A stretch of 64,000 nt of DNA from Protea cynaroides (GCA_028583415.1 CM053274.1:95822549-95886548), one strand, 5' to 3'; numbered from the stretch's first letter, positions 10,616-22,974 are shown. Notes: a model not told the origin generated them from the letters alone. Numbers and translations: made by a program.

Positions 10616-12714
10616 TGTTGGGTTTGGTGTCTTGTATTTTGTGGGGGTCCACATGGTTATAAATGTAATACTTGTATTAAAGTTTATAGGTTTACTTATA
10701 TATAGTCTTTGTGTAGAAAAACCTAAGTAAGACTATAAAGGCTGGTAAAAAAAAACACTTTGATAAAAGAGAGCTGGACAACTGACTAATGAGATAAACC
10801 TGCCAGATAGACATAGACAAAGAAAATCGATCTTTTCTCTTGTGGACGTAGATATCTCATGATAAAATGCTAAACCAAGTTAAAAAAATCTTTTATTTGT
10901 ATCTTTCAATCGTGATAAATGGTATCAAAGCTAGAATTTTGACAAATCAATCACTAATTAATGGGAGGTGCATGGAAAAATACGAACAAGAAGGAGAAAA
11001 AAAAAAAAAAAAAAAAAGGAAAAAAAGCCAAAAAAGGTTTGACGTTTTTTAGGATCTTCATCATTACTAGGAGCGGTTGTTTTTTTCTCTCTCTCCTATT
11101 GAATCTTGAGAAGGGAAGAAGATATAAAGGATATTTGAGAAAAAAAAAAAAAAAAATAACACGTCATCATTACACTTTGTATGTTTGTTTTGAAGTTCCC
11201 TTCCTTGTTTCCACGGGTATTGAGGTGGAGGGTAAATAGGGGGAAAAAAAAAATTGGTTTATTCCGTGGTATAAAGTTTGGGATCCACATCCTCTCCAGC
11301 CTGAGTCTGGGTAGGAGAGTTGACAATCCAAAAGGAAGATCATCACTTGATTCTCGGGTGGATCTGAGCCCTCCATTCGAGTCGACACTCCTGTCGGCTC
11401 AACTAGTCAACTGGGATGTCGGCTTGGATGAAGGGCTCGGATCCACCTGAGAGCTAGGTGACGGCCATCCATCCGGGTTGTCAACTCTCCCACCCAAACT
11501 CAAGCGGGAGAGGATTTCTATACTAAAGTTTGAGGTTAAAAAAGAAGAAAGAGAGACATAACAATTGGATCAAGAAATTTTTTGAAGATTTCCTCTCCAA
11601 AATTGCTATTTATGAGAATGATCAAGGTAGATTCAATGATGTAGACCTGCAGGGGTTACCCAATATGGTTCAATTCGGTATAACAGTGGATCTGTGAGGG
11701 AATTATAGTAAACCTCGAATGATGGTGGAGCGATTATACCAGGCAGTATCGCACGTGGGTCTTGGTGGTAGTCGAGTGGATGATCATCGACAGTTGGGAG
11801 ACCCTGATCGAACTGATGGGGTGATGGCAGTTGCTCGCAGATCTGATCAGATCGGATCAGGTGTTGGATCTGACGGTTGTTTTGAATCTCGACACGGTAT
11901 ACATCATGGCTAGTTGATGCTACATCGCGAGGTAAAGGATGACTGACGGACTGGGACAAGGAGTCGGATCTCTATGTCTGCATTGGAGGTGCAGAGGTGA
12001 GAGGCTTGGGTTCCAAGTGTAATTGGAGTTGTAGAGGACTGGGATGAGGAGTCAGATCTCTAGGTCGGCGCTGGAGGTGCAGAGGTGAGAGGCTCGGGTT
12101 CCAGATGCAACTGGAGTTGCAGAAGGACTGTGAGTGATGGTGATATTTTCGGTGATGCTGCAGCAGTGAGAGAGATGAAGTCACTTCACATCGTATAGCG
12201 GTGAGCTGGGGGGGGCACCCGGACGGGGTGTGGGCTATGCCGGTTTGGGTGTAGGGGATTTGACAAAGATGGGTTTACAGAATCAACATCAATGGATTTT
12301 CTTTAAGGTGGTTTGCAGAATTCAAGCTACGTGGAGATTTGTTGGGTTTGATATCTTGTATTTTGTGGGGATCCACACAGTTATAAGGGTAGTACTTGTA
12401 TTAGGGTTTGGATCTATTACATGTACGAGGGTAAAATTATAATTATGGGGGATTAAGGTTTCTAGGTATGCCTATATATAGTTTCTGTGTGAAAAAACCT
12501 AGGTAAGGCTATAAGGGTTATCAGAGGAGAACACTCTGACAGTAGAGAGCTGGACGATTGACAGATGAGATAAACCTGTCAGGTAGAGATTTGTAGATTG
12601 TTATTGGGAATAAATGAAGTCGATATTTTCTCTAGTGGACGTAGGCCCACAATGGGGTGCTGAGTCACGTTAATTATCTGTGTTTTCTTCTTGTTTGCGT
12701 CTCCAATCCTAACA
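10616..12714 (+). mobile_element. Non-autonomous copia-type LTR retrotransposon
   Basis: Two diverged direct LTRs: 10616-about 10918 and 12340-12714, both starting TGTTGGGTTTG and sharing 'TTGTATTTTGTGGG', 'TATATATAGT', 'GAGAGCTGGACGA' and 'GTGGACGTAG'. A primer-binding site TGGTATCAAAGCTAG (initiator Met-tRNA type) follows the first LTR at 10920-10934. A polypurine-like GTGGAGATT precedes the second. Flanks tcaac (10611-10615) and tcagc (12715-12719) are a 4/5 target duplication. The 1.4-kb interior encodes no recognisable gag or pol. It holds poly-A tracts, a nested foldback MITE (11281-11523) and an 88-bp tandem duplication (11948-12035, 12036-12123). The LTRs differ by a deletion of about 70 bp and many substitutions, so the insertion is old. 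Confidence 0.75.
11281..11523. mobile_element. Foldback MITE copy A (Mutator-like)
   Basis: 243-bp imperfect hairpin: the left half (GGATCCACATCCTCTCC..., ACCTGACTCTCGGGTGGATC-like) is the reverse complement of the right half. The target duplication TAAAGTTTG is exact at 11272-11280 and 11524-11532. Nine bases point to a Mutator-like transposase acting in trans. It is nested in the interior of the copia-type element. No coding capacity. Confidence 0.8.
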
Positions 12715-12719
12715 TCAGC

Positions 12720-12953
12720 TACCCCCTTGGGGTTAATAATGGACCTTACTTGTTTGCGAAAAAGGCCTGCCAATGAGATAAATCCACCAACTCTTGATAA
12801 CTCTCATAATGATGAAGCAAATACAACCACCCAATTTCGAGTCTCATAACCATCAGCAGCAGCCACAATCCCCACAGCATGAAGATGATGACAAAATACA
12901 AAGAAATTATAAAGCATGCATGTTTGAGACTGTATAATGTAGGCTCTCTTTGG

Positions 12954-12999
<46 letters not shown>

Positions 13000-14927
13000 A
13001 TGACATATGTAGTTATTTGATATGATTTATGGTCCTTATTTATGTTTAAAATAAATTGATATAAATTAAAATCTACAAAATAGGTTAGAAAATATTTATC
13101 ATTATTGTGACAATCTATTATTACTTCTTTATTTATAGGGGTATTAAAATTTTATTATTTATGACTCATAATTTATTCTCATAAATGATCTGTCATAAAT
13201 AACTTATAAACATACTTATAAACTATACTAAGAGAATCCTAAATAATAAAAAAATGCTTTTGACATTGATTTATTACTTTTAGGAGGAGAATACGTTTAT
13301 GCAATAAAGATCCATTATGATTTTTTTTTTGGGGTAAAAGATCCATTATGATTTTGAATGTTATAATCTATGCAGTCTAAGTTTGACTTAAGAGAAGAAG
13401 ACAGGTGAACATGGATTTTCAGATTAATCAATTCAAAGATCAACTATTCAAAGAGAAATCATGTGATTATTTATGGGTAATAATCTTTTGAATACTTGAT
13501 GTTATATGTACATATCTTTTGAATTTTTGAATACTTATGATTTTGTCGTTAATATTTATTAAAAGATTGTTAAGTGTTAATTTTATCAACATTGATTACA
13601 GGACACACTGAAGGACTCAAAGTCAATCAAGAAGGTGATAAGACCCTCTCAAGATGCGAACAAGGGGCGTGAAGCACTCAACTACTAGCCTAGTCTATTG
13701 GTTTTCTTTTTTTCTTTTCTAGTGTACAAGTATATGATGAGTTTTGATGGAGTTTAGTTTTATAAGATAGGGATGGATTCACATGTTCTCTCGTCTGAGT
13801 TTGGGCGGGAGATTTGGCGGTCCAGATGAATGGTTGTCACCTGACTCTCGGGTGGATCCAAGCCCTCCATCCGAACCAACACCCCTGTCGGCTCAGCTTG
13901 TTGGCTCTGGTGTCGACTCGGATGGGGGCTTGGATCCACCCGAGAACTAGGTGACGGTCATCCATCCTGGTCGTCAAGTCTCCCACCCAAACTCAGGCGA
14001 AAAACGATTTCTATATGATAGGGATATATATGTAGAAGTAATTTTGGACTTAAGTGATTCACATGATAGACATGACTTTATTATAGATGTATTTTGAATT
14101 GAAATGAGCAGAAAAACAGGATTTAGACATTGTTATATGTTTTTGTGATGTTAAACATTTGTTAATGTATGGTATTTTGAATGGATTTAGATGGATTTTT
14201 ATATTGGATGTGTCACGTATTGAATGGATTTGTATTTTAGAAGTATTATGTATTGAATGGCTTATATAGGTTCAAAATACAGGTACAAAAAGCAAGTACA
14301 AATTTATAAAGTTTTTTTTAAAAAAAAGCAGTTATTTACTTCCTTTGCACTAACAAATTGGGTATTCCAACAAAAAAAATTTGTGCCTAAAATCTGTTAC
14401 TACGACTCCTAAAAAAAAAAAAAAAAAAATCAAATACGCAACCATATAATGTAGTTAGATGGCATTGTAATTAAATATCTGCATCTATAATCCGCAACTA
14501 CGGTATTTGCTGTGTAACAAAACACAATTACAAAACAACAAGCGTGACATTTGGTGCACAAATAATCATCACTCACAACTTGCAACTACTTATTTGCTGC
14601 GAAATCGAACGCAACTAAATATCCGCAGTGGCCTAGAGAATTCTCCTTTAAATTTCTTAAGAAGGTAAATACACACTTATTTTATTTATTTGATATCCAC
14701 ACTCTACAAGTTCGAAATTTTTTTACCCAAAAAATGTTGGAAAATTTTGAAATCCCTCATTGACACTCTTTCATGATTTTAATTCACGGTATGAGAAGCA
14801 GTATCGATTGGTCTCTCTGAAAACTGATACCGGTTGACATATACTGATACAAGCCGATCCGATCCTACTCTACCTTATGCAATCTTCAAAATAAACTAAT
14901 AAACTAAGTAGAAGCTAATTAACATAC

Positions 14928-14963
<36 letters not shown>

Positions 14964-14976
14964 TTCATTCGTACCA
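12720..14976. other. Intergenic downstream of DLK2
   Basis: No gene seen. Besides MITE copy B there is an (AT)n tract at about 12955-13000, poly-A runs, and a (CT)n microsatellite at about 14931-14958. The (CT)n lies within 50 bp of the DLK2 stop and therefore probably in its 3' UTR. 'gatccgatcctac' type repeats occur at 14820-14870. Confidence 0.55.
13775..14016. mobile_element. Foldback MITE copy B
   Basis: Same family as copy A, 242 bp. The 9-bp target duplication GATAGGGAT is exact at 13766-13774 and 14017-14025. The hairpin arms carry 'CTCTCGGGTGGATCCAAGCC' and its complement around a centre containing CACCCCTGTCGGCTCAG. Confidence 0.8.
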
Positions 14977-16525
14977 TTATGGGTTATTTTCTTTAGAATC
15001 AAAGCCCAAGACCCTGTCAAGAACATCAAGGAACAGCTGAGGAGCGGTAAGCTGAGGGAAATGGCCTTCAGCTTCCAAGATCTCCACAGTCGTCTTCCCT
15101 TTCATCTTCTTCTGCATGTAGTGTGCAACAGATACAGGAACGACGACATCATTGCTGGTCTGAACGATGGTGCATGGGACATGAACTTTCTCAAGAACAT
15201 CTATCTGGTCGCAATAAAATATGGTGTTAGCAAGTGAGATTGCCACTTCAGGCTTCATTCTTCCCAACATTTTCTTGAACTTCTCCACTGATTCACTGTC
15301 CTTTCCATCCACCGCAAGCCCAGCAAAGCTTGGCACCCATGCCTCAAAGTTAGACTCCATGTTTAGTAACAGTCGCTCCACTTCTAATTTCTCAAATCCT
15401 CCTTCATAGCCTTCCATGTTCAAATACCTGCAACTCTTTCATTTTTATCTCCTTTGGTAAGTTTTTAAAAATATATTAAAACAAGGATAAATTACATCAG
15501 AGGTATCCGACATTTAAGAAATCATACCTGAGGTACCTCATTTTTTAAAAATCATACAAGAAGTACCTCTTTTCATATTTCCAACATTAGCCCTACTTAA
15601 TGTTGGCATCCTCCAAGTTAACCGTTAAATCTACCTCATACTCTTAGGGACTAGTTGTTTTTTTGTTAAATTATCCTTATTTGGTGTCTGATCGTTGGTA
15701 CATCCGTCGAAAAAACAACAAGTTAGGGTGCAGAATTTTCACTAGAGGAGTGTACCATAATCAAGATATGTGACTCGGTGACGAGCAACCGCTCGTGAGA
15801 AAGGTCACGGAAGAGGAAGAGGATGTGGTTAGGAGAGGGGGTGGACAATTCATATGGCGATGACCACATGGGGAATCCGAGTGGTCGGTTATTGAGGCGA
15901 GGGGATGACGAGAACAAGAACCAAAAGAGACCAAGAAAGTTATGCTAAATAGGGATAAATTTATAAGTACAAAAATAGTAGGTACCCCAAGCATAATATG
16001 TATAAAACGTGAGATACCCCAAATATAATATATATGAAACTCGAAATACCTCTAGTATGATTTTTGAAATGTAAAATACCTGTAGTATAATATAATTTAC
16101 CCCAAGAAAAAAGAAAGATCATAGAAGGAAGAAGGATGTGATTACCTGGGAGAAGCTACGAGGAGTATGAGCTTCTTGAAGAGATCTGGTCGTTTAATGG
16201 AGGCAATGCATCCAACCATACCAGACATGGAATGAGCAATAAGCAGAGAGGAAGTCAAGTTCATCTCATCCATGAGAGCAATGAGATCTTCAGCGAAGGC
16301 ATCAAACGAAGAATACTTGTCAGGATCGAAAAGGGTCTGATCTTTCACAGCACCTGAGAAGCTCCAATCGAAGACAAGCACACGGTATCGTTGAGTTAAG
16401 TGTGGAAGGATTTTCTCCCAGACTGACTGATCTCCTCCATAACCATAAGCTAACACTACAGATTCTTCGCCTGAACCAATTATTTTTGCTTTCATGGAGG
16501 TTGAGAGGCTCTTATCCACCATCAC
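14977..16525 (-). CDS. DLK2: DLK2, D14/KAI2-family alpha/beta-hydrolase
   Basis: Two exons, 16525-16146 and 15427-14977, joined at CCCAG|G (..ASPR-Y-LNMEGYEGGFE..), give 276 aa, the family's normal length. The family hydrolyses or binds butenolide signals (strigolactone and karrikin perception). DLK2 is the less understood branch. Diagnostic DLK2-type segments are KIIGSGE, GGDQSVW, VLVFDWSFSGAVKD and YMQKKMKGK. Catalytic triad by position: Ser99 (in AHSMSG), Asp220 (SNDVVVP) and His249 (EGHFPQL), all present. Two motif positions are unusual: the oxyanion loop is YGYG (residues 27-30) instead of HGFG, and the residue two before the nucleophile is Ala rather than Gly. The lid region (about 128-190) is complete. 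The 718-bp intron holds a TIR element. The start is the first Met of a tandem MM; the second is equally possible. Confidence 0.92.
15485..16103. mobile_element. TIR element in the DLK2 intron, about 620 bp
   Basis: The left arm begins GGATAAATTACAT and continues with repeated 'catacctgaggtacctc' blocks. The right arm, read as complement, begins GGGTAAATTATAT and carries 'caaaaatcatactagaggta'. The arms are imperfect inverted repeats of roughly 70-100 bp. No coding frame is convincing. The target duplication could not be fixed by eye. A sequence with the same GGTAAATTACAT terminus starts at 63858 at the window's right edge. Confidence 0.55.
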
Positions 16526-16657
16526 TATCTTCAGTTGCAGAAGAAGAAGAAGAAGAAGAAGATTTGAAGAGAGAGATTGAGGAGTTTTTCACCAAGTATG
16601 TTTTCTGGGTTATCTTTTATTTTTATTTTTGGTTCCTCTGTTTTCCTATTTATAGGA
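16526..16657 (-). promoter_or_regulatory. DLK2 core promoter and 5' UTR
   Basis: On the minus strand a TATA box CTATAAATAGG lies at 16646-16656, inside the near-palindrome TTTTCCTATTTATAGGAAAA (16641-16660). A start site about 30 bp downstream would give a 5' UTR near 100 nt, containing a (CTT)n tract (16537-16561) just before the ATG. Inference from motif and spacing. Confidence 0.55.
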
Positions 16658-16923
16658 AAACATGAGAGATCATTAGGCTTCTTTTAAAATGATTACTTAA
16701 GATAATTTCATGTTTAGTGACTTGTTATAACAATTACCCATTTTTGGAAACATGTTTACCATTTGAGTACTGTTTGGCTAAACAGTAAAGGGGTATTCAT
16801 TATGACCCCAATTTAGTGTCAAATCTCATTAATACCGTGCATCAGTGTTCGTCATATTGACGCAAACTCCAACCCCTCTTCGACCTAAGTACAAGGTTTC
16901 TATAATGGCCCAATGACTGTATT

Positions 16924-17062
16924 CCAAAAGGCACCAATGTCAATAAACCATTAACACCAATGCAGTGTCATAAAGATATACTCAACATGTGCACCAAAAG
17001 GCACCAATGTCAATAGGCCATTGACACGATTGCGGAGTCATAAAGATAGACCCAACAGTAAA
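16924..17062. repeat. Tandem duplication, 70-bp unit x2
   Basis: CCAAAAGGCACCAATGTCAATA recurs at 16924 and 16994. Both copies continue with related '..CCATT-ACAC..GTCATAAAGATA-AC-CAAC..' sequence. It lies 270-400 bp upstream of the DLK2 TATA box. Confidence 0.6.
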
Positions 17063-18764
17063 CACCCTTTAATACTAGGGTTTTGGTAAGGGAGTCAATT
17101 GGAACTGACACCGCATATGAAACCGTATTGAATTACTATATTGAACCAAATTAGAATTGATATAATAATGGTATGGAAAATGGAACCGAAGCTTGTAAGT
17201 ATCGGTGCTGTGGACTGATCGAATTTATACTGGCATAAAATTTATATCGATTTTTCTCTATCATACTAAATTTTGTATGAATATATATATATACTGAATA
17301 AAAACCATATATGATACTGAATAAAAACCATATTGAAACTTTACAATACTAATGGTATGGAAAAGTGGAACCAAAACCAGGATGGTATGGTATGGTATCA
17401 GTATCTCCATTTTGTCTTTTATACCATATTGGTTGACACCCTTAGGTTTTAATAATCAGTATTAGATTGTCGATACCAATCTGATTCTTTAGTTATTTAT
17501 TTTTTAATTCAATATTGATTACTTAAACCTTGCTAATACCGTTTAAGTTCCAAAATTAGTAAAGAACTTTAAAAAGGCACATGTTTTTCATAGATCATTA
17601 TCATGAGGTCCAAGATGACAAAGAAGCCTTTCCTTGGAGATTAAATTCTACCCTCTTAGTTTTTATAGATAGGGTTGATCTTTAGGATTATTCTTTGACT
17701 TTGACCTTTTTAATCCATTGAGAAGGTAGATTATCTCCACATTTCTCCTTATAATGCATCTATTATGTTTCATGGCATATAATTTAGGCTCTTTTGGGTA
17801 TAATTTATTTTATATTTTATGAATTATTTATGACAGATTGGAAAAAATTGGTAAATGATTTCATATATGTACACTATTCGAAGCCGAACTCCTTCAATAC
17901 CAAAACTACCCTATGAAAACGTTCAATAAGACAAATCAAGAAATATGATTAATTATCAATAAAAATGGCATAATTATTGCACAAGACATCCATCATTGCT
18001 GGCTCTAGGAAGAGATTAATTTACATAACCTTATTCCTATCATATAGAGAGACTATATTCAAATTTGAATCCTAACTCACAATGGAATAATTTTACCATT
18101 AATCCAAACACACCCTATGTAATTAATTATCAATGTGGAAAGATAATTAAGATGACATCACATATCAACAACAACTACAACAAGAGCAGCTTCCAAGTCA
18201 AGGTGTAAGGATCCTCTATTTGGTTCCCGCTTGATTGTAAGGATTTTGCACTCATCAGCTTGAGAACAATCATACAAAAGGGAAAATCTTGATCCGTGTG
18301 TCATGTTTGTTGAGACTTGGGACGAAAAGGGAGGGACGCCTGGTCTCTGTCAAACCGGATTGGCAATGAAGACAAGTCCAAGAAAGACCTTTTTAATTTT
18401 TCTCCTCATTGAATGTTGCAGGTCCCACCACGTTCGTTATAAAAAAATATCACTGACATAGTGACATCAACACCGGATCCGTACTGTAAAAGCTTCTACC
18501 AAAAAAATGTAAAATATTAAAAAATTATGATGGTGGTGGTGACAATATTTAATTAATCAGTTGCAACCCGAGGGATAGTTAGGAAGGATCTTGACACCTC
18601 ACAAAACGAAAGGTTCTGAATTTGACTGAATCGTTGTATCGATTTGGGACACTCGTATCCATATTAAGTGTTTATTTTTATTTTTTTTTAATTTTAAATA
18701 TAAGTGGAATGATTTTCATTCAAATTCGAAAATAATCTGATGCATGCAATGATAGGGTTAATAT

Positions 18765-18996
18765 GGATCCACATCGTCTCCTTCTTGAGATTCGGGAGGA
18801 GAGGCAGCGGTCTGGATGAATGACTAACACTTGACTTTCGGATGAATCCAAGCCATCCATCCAAGTCGACACCCCTATCGGCTCAGCTTGTCAGCTCGGC
18901 TGTTGACTCAAATTCACCTAAGAACCAGGTGGCGGCCATCCATCCAGATCGCCATCCTTCCTCCCAAAATCTTAGGGAAGAGACGATTTGAATCCG
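18765..18996. mobile_element. Foldback MITE copy C
   Basis: 232 bp, same family. The 9-bp target duplication GGTTAATAT is exact at 18756-18764 and 18997-19005. Ends are GGATCCACATCGTCTCC and, as complement, CGGATTCAAATCGTCTC. Centre contains CACCCCTATCGGCTCAGCTT. Confidence 0.8.
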
Positions 18997-20415
18997 GGTT
19001 AATATAGCCCACAGCATTAATCAGGTCAAAGATCTAAATACCTACTTAATCAATTCTCATAAGTAGATATAAATTTACTAATAATTGATCAACCTATAAG
19101 TGGTATAATTGGATTCATAACAATCAGTCTACGATGGATTCATACCGATTAGTTTAATTTTGAATGATTAAATCATTGATTTTTGGCCGATAAAAAATCA
19201 ACACAATTATTGATTCATATTTATAGGTTTGTATTCCTTGTGATCTTTAGTCGGTAGTCCATCTAGGATTAAAGTGGTCAAGACAATAAATAAAACGAGT
19301 CTATGGAGTGTGAAAAACTTAGTTCTATCTTTGATTGAAGAAATAAAATGTTCAAGTGACTCTCTATTAAATGAAACGTCTCCTCTCGTAGAACATTTAC
19401 AATTAATTAGTATCACATTAGTTGAGAAAAAAAAAAAAAACACACACAAAAGCTTAAAAAGACACGTTATAAAATGAGACTTGAAGCATGTACATGACCA
19501 CTTCATTGGCTTTTAATCAGTCGGTCTAGGTCGGCTTTCAATCTAGTCATGCACATTTTGTAGTCATCACTGGGTACGGCCTTTTAATACTTCATCAAAG
19601 ACCATGACCTGACCGTTTACTAAACAATCGGTCCAATTTTTTTGACACCCTTACAACACAAGGGTTTCTCGGTTTTGTTTCCTTATTGGTTTCTCTTCAA
19701 CGATATCTTTATATTTTTTTATGTATTAGATGAAAATATTGAAACCAATACTGAATTGTTAGAGTTCAATACGATCAGTCTTTTTGGTTCAGTCTCAATT
19801 TTGACACCCCTATCTATACATATATTTTTTTTCTTTCTTCCATATATGAGGATCTCACTTCTCACCTTACATTAGTGAGATTTCAATCTTTAAACTTCAT
19901 TTCCACTGCATGACCAACTTAGCAATTTTTTCTCTATTAAATTGCCTAAAATGGATGTTTTCAATCAATTTTTAGTTTTAATTCTCAACACGAGGAGATT
20001 TATAATGAAATTATGAGGGGATATCCCAGAGATAAGGGTGGTCCAGAAAAGCTTTTCTAGAAAGGCTATCCAAGAAAACCATGGCCAACAGCTACAGTTG
20101 AACTAAAAACAGCACCCTTAATAAATGCCTATAAATCTTTAATATATGGGAAAAAGATCATCTTTCGTTGTCTAATGCATCAGTTGTTCACCGAACAGAC
20201 TGGAATGTATCAGTATACATGTAGAATATCTCAACCTGTCTGATGGACGATTGGCATAACTAAACGATAATGCATCAATATGCATGCAAAATATCGTAAC
20301 TTGTTCGATGAATAACTGACACGATTAACCGACATAAAAGATCTAGATTCATCAGTGAATGATTCTGAGAACCCAGACCCCCACAAAAGTTCCACAGGGC
20401 TGGACTACATCTAAG

Positions 20416-20572
20416 TGAATGAAATCCTCTCCATCCTCAGCATCGGATGGAGACACAATTATCGACCTTTGATGCGCGACACGTGAAGGTTGGATAAATC
20501 CAAGCCGTCCAGTCAGTAGACAAGCCTCCTTTTCATCTCTCAATTTGTTCGACATGGAGAAGATTTCTATCC
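20416..20572. mobile_element. Short foldback MITE copy F (diverged subfamily)
   Basis: 157 bp. Ends are GAATGAAATCCTCTCCAT and, as complement, GGATAGAAATCTTCTCCAT, the same AATCCTCTCC core as the larger copies. The target duplication is ACATCTAAG (20407-20415) against ACATCTATG (20573-20581), 8/9. The interior differs from copies A-E. Confidence 0.55.
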
Positions 20573-21890
20573 ACATCTATGACACTCGAGAGAAAGAAAT
20601 CCGTATGGTTGCAGCTTTTGGTATTTATGAGCGCACCCATGAATTCAACTGCTTAAAGAGGCTCCTTGTTTGGCACGCAATCAGAACACGGCCTTTTCAG
20701 TTCTCACGCTGTTGATTGAGACATATTCTTGCTTCAGTCCCTGTTGCTTTGGAAGGTAAAGAGTAAGGAAATAGTCTCCATACAGGGAACCGCTCCATCA
20801 AAGCAAAAAGGCAATGGTTTGATATTTGGAGTGGCTGATATTGGTATTGATATTGATATGATACTTGATACCACACCTGTTGCCTGAAATTTTTTTTGTT
20901 TAATATTTTTTTAATTTAGTATCGATCACGTGTTACTTTGTCATATCATTTGTTCTATATTGATTCGATATCAATTCCAAATCAACTTTCAGTCACTGAT
21001 ACCCTTTTTCTTCCTCCGATGGGAATATACTTGCAGTAGTCCTTCCTGCAACGACAACTTCCAAGGGGCAGAAGGTCGAGGGAATGGAGGATTTTTAGGA
21101 GGGAGGGGCTTCTCTTTGAAGGTAACAAGCATTCCCATCTTTAAATTGCATCAAACAATTTTAGACCATCGGATAACCTTTGTTAAAAGTGGAATACCTC
21201 CAACGATGGTTGCCAAACCTGTAGCACTTGTGGTGCCATAGAGGAACCTGATCCCCTAATATCTTTATCTTTTAATACCGTTTAATTTAGTATCGGTTAC
21301 GTGTCATTCTGCTATTGGTTTTGTATTGATCTGATATTAATCTCGGATCAGTATTCCAATACCCTTTCGATACTGTGAACTAAAACCATGATGTCAAGTT
21401 GTTGACTCTTGACTTTTATTGGCCTAGTACTGCATTTTCAACATATGAAATCGATCGAAATGAATGCCGGAATAGACAAAGGTAAGTAGTTCACACTTTT
21501 AAACTTTTGCCACGTGGTATATTAATTGGTTGAGTAGAGACCATTGGATGTTAATTCGAACCATCTGTGCCACATGTATTGCAAATTTTTCTTTGCATAT
21601 ATTATCAATAAATTACCAGAATATATTGGTATTTCGCTTGCCTAGTTAAACCATATTTGTGTCGGTGGATGTGAAAGGGTGTTAAATCCGGACTTAAATC
21701 CTATTATGGTTATCCTAGCATTTCCATTTCATAGTATTAAAGCTTGAAGGCAAAAGCTTTCTTTATTGTGAACTCTCATTTGTGCCACATGGATATCTAA
21801 GAAATGGTCTTCATTAGGTATATATATTAAATTTCAGTGATATACCTTTGCATATATAGGCATACTCTTCATATATATTGAGAATAATTC

Positions 21891-22023
21891 ATCTAAATGT
21901 ACTTGTATTTTTCATGGGATTCCATTATCGTTTATATTTAATGGGTCTTACACTCTAGAGATGGGTCCCACACATATCGACAATGATAGAATCCCATGGA
22001 AAGTACATATACATGTAGGTGAT
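21891..22023. mobile_element. Palindromic MITE-like element, 133 bp
   Basis: The left arm ATGTACTTGTATTTTTCATG, then GGATTCCATTATCG, pairs with the complement of the right arm (CGACAATGATAGAATCCCAT, then GGAAAGTACATATACATG). Arms are about 40 nt each, separated by a loop with 'ATGGGTCTTACACTCTAGAG' and 'ATGGGTCCCAC'. No target duplication was fixed. Confidence 0.5.
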
Positions 22024-22744
22024 TTGAACTCATATTTTTATGGGTTTTTATTTACCCCAAGTATTTCAATGTTTTGTGTTTGCCACTTGATAAACTCTAT
22101 TTGGACTCAAAATATCTATCCACAAAATTAAACCCTACTTTACTTGGCCGGGCATGATGTAAATGCATTAAATAAGAAAGTTTTTTCATCTATTGGATTA
22201 GAAATCAAAGGCAACTACTAGCGCAGTTGGTTGGTGTATTGCCACTAAAGTGCAAACATTCAGTCGAACTGTGACCTCAGTTAACTCTTCTATCTTCATT
22301 GTATGCATGCCTTTAGGCATCTTCTTCCCTCGGTTCCTGCTTACAACTTCAGTGGTGCTAATGTTCTCTTTCAAGCCAACGATGGGTGACAAGAAAAGAA
22401 AAACAGTATAAGACAAAATGTAATGATGAAACAATGATCAATTTATGTGTCTATATCTCTTCTCTAATTTAAAACTTTTCTTTTCTTAGCTTGGATTCCA
22501 AACATAGCCTAAAGTTGAGTGGACATAATGTCCTCCCAAAGTCTGTTGGATAAAAGCATGTGACCAACATCAGGGATACACTAATCTTTTATGCAAACAC
22601 CCGCTTGATCGGATGGTTGATCCATGCATAGCTGATGAACTTCCAGCCTAGAAAAGAAAAAACTTCAGACTGAAATGCATTTAGGCAAAAAGAAAAGGAG
22701 ATTCTCCAAACTTCCATTTTCTACTTCTGGTCTTTGGACTTTGA

Positions 22745-22974
22745 GTATAGAAATCCTCTCCGGCCTGAGTTTGGGCAGGAGAGTTGGCGGCCCAGAAGGA
22801 AGGCGGCCACCTGGCTCTCAGGTGGATCCGAACCCTCCATCAGAGCCGACACCCCTGTCGGCTCGAGTGTCTGCTCGGATGGAGAGCTCGAATCCACCTG
22901 AGAGCCAGGTGGTGACCATCCATCCGGGTCGCCAACTCTCCTGCCCAAACTCAAACGGGAGAGGATGTGATTCC
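22745..22974. mobile_element. Foldback MITE copy D
   Basis: 230 bp, same family but reversed relative to copy C. The 9-bp target duplication GGACTTTGA is exact at 22736-22744 and 22975-22983. Ends are GTATAGAAATCCTCTCC and, as complement, GGAATCACATCCTCTCC. The open frames seen on both strands here are by-products of the GC-rich hairpin arms. Confidence 0.8.

Noticed and set aside
11633..11959. 108-aa minus-strand open frame inside the copia-type element
   Set aside because: Opposite to the element's direction, no gag or pol motif, partly inside repetitive sequence.
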